DNA from: a bacterium | GTDB taxonomy: Bacteria; Patescibacteriota; Minisyncoccia; Phycocordibacterales; UBA9973 | DNA length: 37,451 bases | Assembly: GCA_027484965.1 (NCBI GenBank) | Contig: JAIXRY010000016.1 | Span: 1 to 37,451 of the forward strand | Reading direction: 5' to 3' | Shown here: piece by piece, positions 35,544 to 37,451 of the stretch | Layout: each line of letters opens with the position of its first letter | Position numbering within the stretch: the first letter of the stretch is position 1 | The notes under the pieces: generated by a model | Database searches by the model: none | The model's input: the letters and a program-made list of their open reading frames with translations, nothing else | What the model was told of the DNA's origin: nothing | Made by a program: the position numbers and the translations under genes

Positions 35544-37451
35544 TACGATGTGCCGAAAATTCTAGGGTTAACACGATTATTTGTAACAGGAATACCAGAA
35601 GGATAACGAGCATCTAAAGCATCGTCTAGGAACTTGGCTTGCGTTTGATACGAAAGAACTAACGCTTTTTCGCGTGGGTTCTGAAGTAGCATCTTAATAG
35701 CTTGTAGCTCTGTTAAAATAGCTAAGTCAAGGCTAGAAGTATTCAGCCTTGGTGGCATTTTCACTGTGCTACCACCATCGGCAAAAGCCGCCATTTTTGA
35801 GCTGCTTTTTCTACCAGTTCTGAAAGCTTCAATCATTCTTACAGAATCCGCTACTAGCGGTTCTGAAAGCAAATAGTTAGGCACAATATATTCGGCACCT
35901 TTTTCGCCTACTAGGGCGTAGTAAGGTTTAGAAACTACACCACCATCTGCAATACTGCCACCAGTTTGAGCAATACCAGGTATTGCCTTGGTGGCACCAC
36001 CAAGTGCAAATGCTGGTGGCTCGGGTGGTGCTTGGCTATCAATTAAAGCCAATTGGCTACCAGTAGTAATAGCAGCCAAAGCGATACCAATTACAGGCGT
36101 GAATTTGATACTTAGATCCATGGCTAGAAGAGCGCCTTTAATTAAGGCCTCAATTCTTGCCATCTGCTGCCTTTTCTCAAATAGAGCCACCTCCATTTGA
36201 TACTGTTTTAAGGCATACTCCTTTTCAATACGATCCTTTTCAGAATTATACTTTTCCTCAGTGATAGTCTTGGCATCAAGGCTATCTTTGAGGTGTTTTA
36301 ATTCAGCATTTTTTACCCTTTTCAACTCATTCATAGAGTTGTTATAATCAGCTTGTTGTTGGTTTGCGATAGCATCCAACATCATAAAAAACACGTTTGC
36401 AATATCATTTGCAGCCTGTACGGCTGCCTCTACCTCAGCTTGGTAGGTGTTTTCAGCCTGATTTTTAACATCTGCATAATATTCATTGGTAAGGTTTGCT
36501 TTATCCCTTAAAAAATTCTCATGCAGAATTTTTTGTTGCTCTACATCGTCTTTTGCAGCCTCCAAACGAATAGCATATTCGGTTGTAAGCTGTTTCATTC
36601 TGCCCTTAAAAAGGTCAGCTTCAGCGGCATTGTATTCTTGCGCGGTAGTGGCTTGCGCCTTTCTTCTCTCAGCTGTAGCCACTTCCAAAGCAGCCTCATT
36701 AGCAAGTTCTGTACTTAGTTCTTGTAAAAGTTCTTGCTGCCTTTCAGCGTGGTAGCCTTTTTCATCGGCTGCTATTTCCTCAAGCTTGCGCTTGTACTTT
36801 TGCATAGCTTCACTTTCAACCATAGAAAGCAGCTTTCTATCGCTTATACGCCTACGAGCTTCTTCAACCTCCCTGTCTGCTACGGTTGCAGCTTGCGCCC
36901 GTTCACGGTCGTATTTATCAACAATAGAGGCATTATATTCATCAACTGCCCTATCTTCAATAGCCCGAATTTCATCCAAGTATTTTTCATTACGTTTCTT
37001 GGCTTCTTTTAATGCCTTAGCTTCTGCTTTAGCCTTTTTTGAAGCTGCTTTATCATCGCCAAGTGATTTGTATTCTTTGGTTTCTCCGCTTGCTTTCTTA
37101 GGTCCAGAAGCTACATTTTCCTGCATCCCAAAGGCTTTTTGAAAATCAGCTTCATAGGTTTTCATTTGCTCTAAAGCTGCTTTTAAATCACCATTTCTAA
37201 GGTCTTGCGCTCTTTTAGCCCAATTACCAATTACAAATTGGTCTTGATCAAGGCTCGCTAACAATCTTTTTCTTTCAATCTCTAATTCTTCATTATCAGT
37301 AAACTGCTTATTTCTTAATTGCTCAATCAATTGAGCAGATTGCTGCTCACTGGTCAAGCCTTCTTTTAAAATAAGACCTAACTTTTTTCTGCTTTTAGCA
37401 ATTTTCTCATCCCTTGAAATAGTTCTTTCTGCTGCATAGCCTTCAAATTCA
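35543..37451 (-). CDS. Tape measure protein, C-terminal part (about 1151 aa in total with 1..1666)
   Basis: Long Ala/Glu/Lys-rich coiled coil plus hydrophobic region (ALIKGALLAMDLSIKFTPVIGIALAAITTGSQLALI). The track's Met at 37357 is internal; the frame continues upstream. Confidence 0.88.
   Translation of the reverse strand, partial: EFEGYAAERTISRDEKIAKSRKKLGLILKEGLTSEQQSAQLIEQLRNKQFTDNEELEIERKRLLASLDQDQFVIGNWAKRAQDLRNGDLKAALEQMKTYEADFQKAFGMQENVASGPKKASGETKEYKSLGDDKAASKKAKAEAKALKEAKKRNEKYLDEIRAIEDRAVDEYNASIVDKYDRERAQAATVADREVEEARRRISDRKLLSMVESEAMQKYKRKLEEIAADEKGYHAERQQELLQELSTELANEAALEVATAERRKAQATTAQEYNAAEADLFKGRMKQLTTEYAIRLEAAKDDVEQQKILHENFLRDKANLTNEYYADVKNQAENTYQAEVEAAVQAANDIANVFFMMLDAIANQQQADYNNSMNELKRVKNAELKHLKDSLDAKTITEEKYNSEKDRIEKEYALKQYQMEVALFEKRQQMARIEALIKGALLAMDLSIKFTPVIGIALAAITTGSQLALIDSQAPPEPPAFALGGATKAIPGIAQTGGSIADGGVVSKPYYALVGEKGAEYIVPNYLLSEPLVADSVRMIEAFRTGRKSSSKMAAFADGGSTVKMPPRLNTSSLDLAILTELQAIKMLLQNPREKALVLSYQTQAKFLDDALDARYPSGIPVTNNRVNPRIFGTS
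37333..37451. repeat. 119-bp terminal direct repeat, second copy
   Basis: Same 119 bp as 1-119; implies a circular or circularly permuted molecule of about 37,332 bp. Confidence 0.97.

Noticed and set aside
35988-37142. Several plus-strand ORFs (70-118 aa)
   Set aside because: Antisense shadows of the tape measure gene; Ser/Leu/Phe-rich compositions typical of reverse frames.
36000-37357. A second, independent tail gene starting at Met 37357
   Set aside because: The frame stays open upstream and joins 1..1666 after circular closure, so this Met is internal.

Overview
The window looks like one complete, circularly closed genome of a temperate tailed phage of a Bacteroidota host, probably a siphovirus. 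The first 119 bp (1-119) are repeated exactly at the end (37333-37451), so the unit genome is about 37,332 bp. The tape-measure gene is cut by the window edge: the minus frame open from 1666 to 1 continues in frame into 37332-35543, giving about 1151 aa. Almost all genes are on the minus strand. From high to low coordinates they are: early/accessory genes (29644-24560: Cro-like, ASCH-like, PAPS-reductase-like, DUF1643-like), primase-helicase (24490-21449), S49 protease with scaffold-like tail, major capsid, PLD/HKD protein, terminase genes, an accessory island (7725-12169), portal, lysis cassette, tape measure, and tail proteins. The plus strand carries a two-gene unit (7929-8957) and the lysogeny module (repressor-like 29771-30226, IntDOT-like tyrosine integrase 30415-31572). 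The most interesting non-ORF signals are: (1) an 11-copy GTCAGAA/TTCTGAC array with nested palindromes beside the primase-helicase gene, a candidate origin; (2) a leader RNA at 19559-19717 with competing stems, one of which reaches into the coding start; (3) a candidate attP with a tRNA 3'-end-like core, flanking inverted repeat and six TCGGTTGCA sites; (4) a cargo island between terminase and portal containing a PUA/EVE-like two-gene unit and an ArdC/SymE-like operon. All calls come from reading the sequence; no database search was run.
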